A DNA stretch of 64,000 bases from an uncultured Roseburia sp. (GTDB taxonomy: Bacteria; Bacillota; Clostridia; Lachnospirales; Lachnospiraceae): assembly GCA_900542495.1 (NCBI GenBank), contig UQNW01000003.1:124001-188000 (forward strand), read 5' to 3'. The notes under the pieces were generated by a model that did not search any database, was not told the origin of the DNA, and worked only from the letters and a program-made list of their open reading frames with translations. Position numbers and translations under genes: made by a program. This document shows, in pieces, positions 63,492 through 64,000 of this stretch; within the stretch, counting starts at the first letter, position 1; the number at the start of each line of letters is the position of its first letter.

Positions 63492-64000
63492 TTAATTCGG
63501 CTCCTGAATCACCGGCTGTATCTGCTTTCCATTCAAAGCATATTCAATTGTTTCCGGCAGTAATTCCATTTTTGCAATCAGCGAATTAGGCTTACTCTTG
63601 CAATTATCCTGACCAAACGGAACAAAATAAACATTCTTCGTATTCATAAGCATGCCAATATTCTTGAAATTTGCGCCGAGTGCATCATTCGTTGAGATTG
63701 AGATCACAAGCGGTTTTCCATTTCTCATATGGGCTTTCGTTGCCATAAGCACCGGCGTGTCTGTAATTCCATTGCAAAGCTTTGCCGCTGTATTTCCGGT
63801 ACACGGTGCGATCACCATAATATCCAGAAAATTATTTGGTCCGATCGGTTCTGCTGCACAAATGGTGCGTATCCCCTCATTTCCGGTAATATCACAAATT
63901 CCTTCCACGTAATCTTTTGCACTTCCAAACCTGGTATCACAGGTCTGTGCATTAAATGAAAAAATAGGAATCACATTTGCCCCCAATTCCGTGAGCCTTT
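63492..64000 (-). CDS. dpaB: Dipicolinate synthase subunit B, 5' end outside window
   Basis: About 169 residues visible; the frame stays open to the window edge (RLTELGANVIPIFSFNAQ), so the first 25-30 residues of the flavoprotein fold are missing. A TTG at 63986 is not a credible start. Motifs PIFSFNAQTCDTRFG, DIMVIAPCTGNTAAKL and PLVISISTNDALGANFKNIG fit SpoVFB/DpaB. With DpaA it makes dipicolinic acid in the mother cell of sporulating Firmicutes. Normally dpaA lies just upstream. Confidence 0.92.
   Translation of the reverse strand, partial: RLTELGANVIPIFSFNAQTCDTRFGSAKDYVEGICDITGNEGIRTICAAEPIGPNNFLDIMVIAPCTGNTAAKLCNGITDTPVLMATKAHMRNGKPLVISISTNDALGANFKNIGMLMNTKNVYFVPFGQDNCKSKPNSLIAKMELLPETIEYALNGKQIQPVIQEPN

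Noticed and set aside
1..64000. tRNA, rRNA, prophage or insertion sequence
   Set aside because: No cloverleaf, rRNA-like sequence, integrase or transposase frame was noticed on either strand; a tRNA scan would be the decisive test.

Overview
The window looks like chromosomal DNA of a low-GC, motile, probably spore-forming Firmicute of the Lachnospiraceae type (Roseburia/Agathobacter-like). This is inferred from gene content: a cdaA-cdaR-glmM operon, mreB next to flagellar rod genes, HPr with the regulatory Ser46, a dipicolinate synthase subunit, a DUF1002 protein, and AGGAGG-type ribosome binding sites. No rRNA, tRNA, CRISPR array, insertion sequence or prophage was seen.

Region 1 (1 to about 30,000, all minus strand) is a large surface-polysaccharide locus of 27 genes, many joined by ATGA overlaps. 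Read in transcription order (right to left) it has three glycosyltransferases with a DUF2304 protein and a flippase; the four dTDP-L-rhamnose genes (rfbD, rfbB, rfbA, rfbC); a Wzm/Wzt ABC exporter whose ATPase has a C-terminal substrate-recognition extension; a 1004-residue three-domain glycosyltransferase with a WsaF-like C-terminus; a methyltransferase and a kinase-like protein with a coiled-coil tail; an overlapping membrane-protein pair; a CapD-type dehydratase; a DUF2142 membrane protein; the initiating sugar transferase; and a second set of glycosyltransferases with a Wzy-like polymerase. It therefore carries both ABC-exporter and Wzx/Wzy logic. The methyltransferase-kinase pair resembles a split WbdD chain terminator.

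Region 2 (30,025 to 36,971, minus) holds HPr, then an operon of two uncharacterised membrane proteins with cdaA, cdaR and glmM (c-di-AMP and cell-wall precursor synthesis), then comFC and yvyF. Region 3 (37,065 to 40,160, plus) is a substrate-binding/permease/ATPase ABC transporter with a clear promoter and a candidate operator. Region 4 (40,170 to 42,250) contains two long imperfect palindromes flanking a TetR-SDR pair controlled by twin operators. Region 5 (42,254 to 50,470, minus) has a secreted DUF1002 protein, an alpha/beta hydrolase, a chemoreceptor-like coiled-coil protein, recJ, truA and recD2. Region 6 (50,689 to 53,902, minus) is mreB followed by two hook-basal body genes and a rod-binding protein. 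Region 7 (53,903 to 64,000) has uvrB-uvrA with a LexA-type box, secA, a Uma2-family gene, a TSCPD-domain gene and the 5'-truncated dpaB.

The most unusual signals are non-coding. An 86-87 bp hairpin occurs twice between convergent genes (near 40.3 and 63.4 kb), with compensatory changes in its stem. Two 220-240 bp palindromes share a terminal motif. A small three-hairpin transcript may lie between mreB and uvrA.
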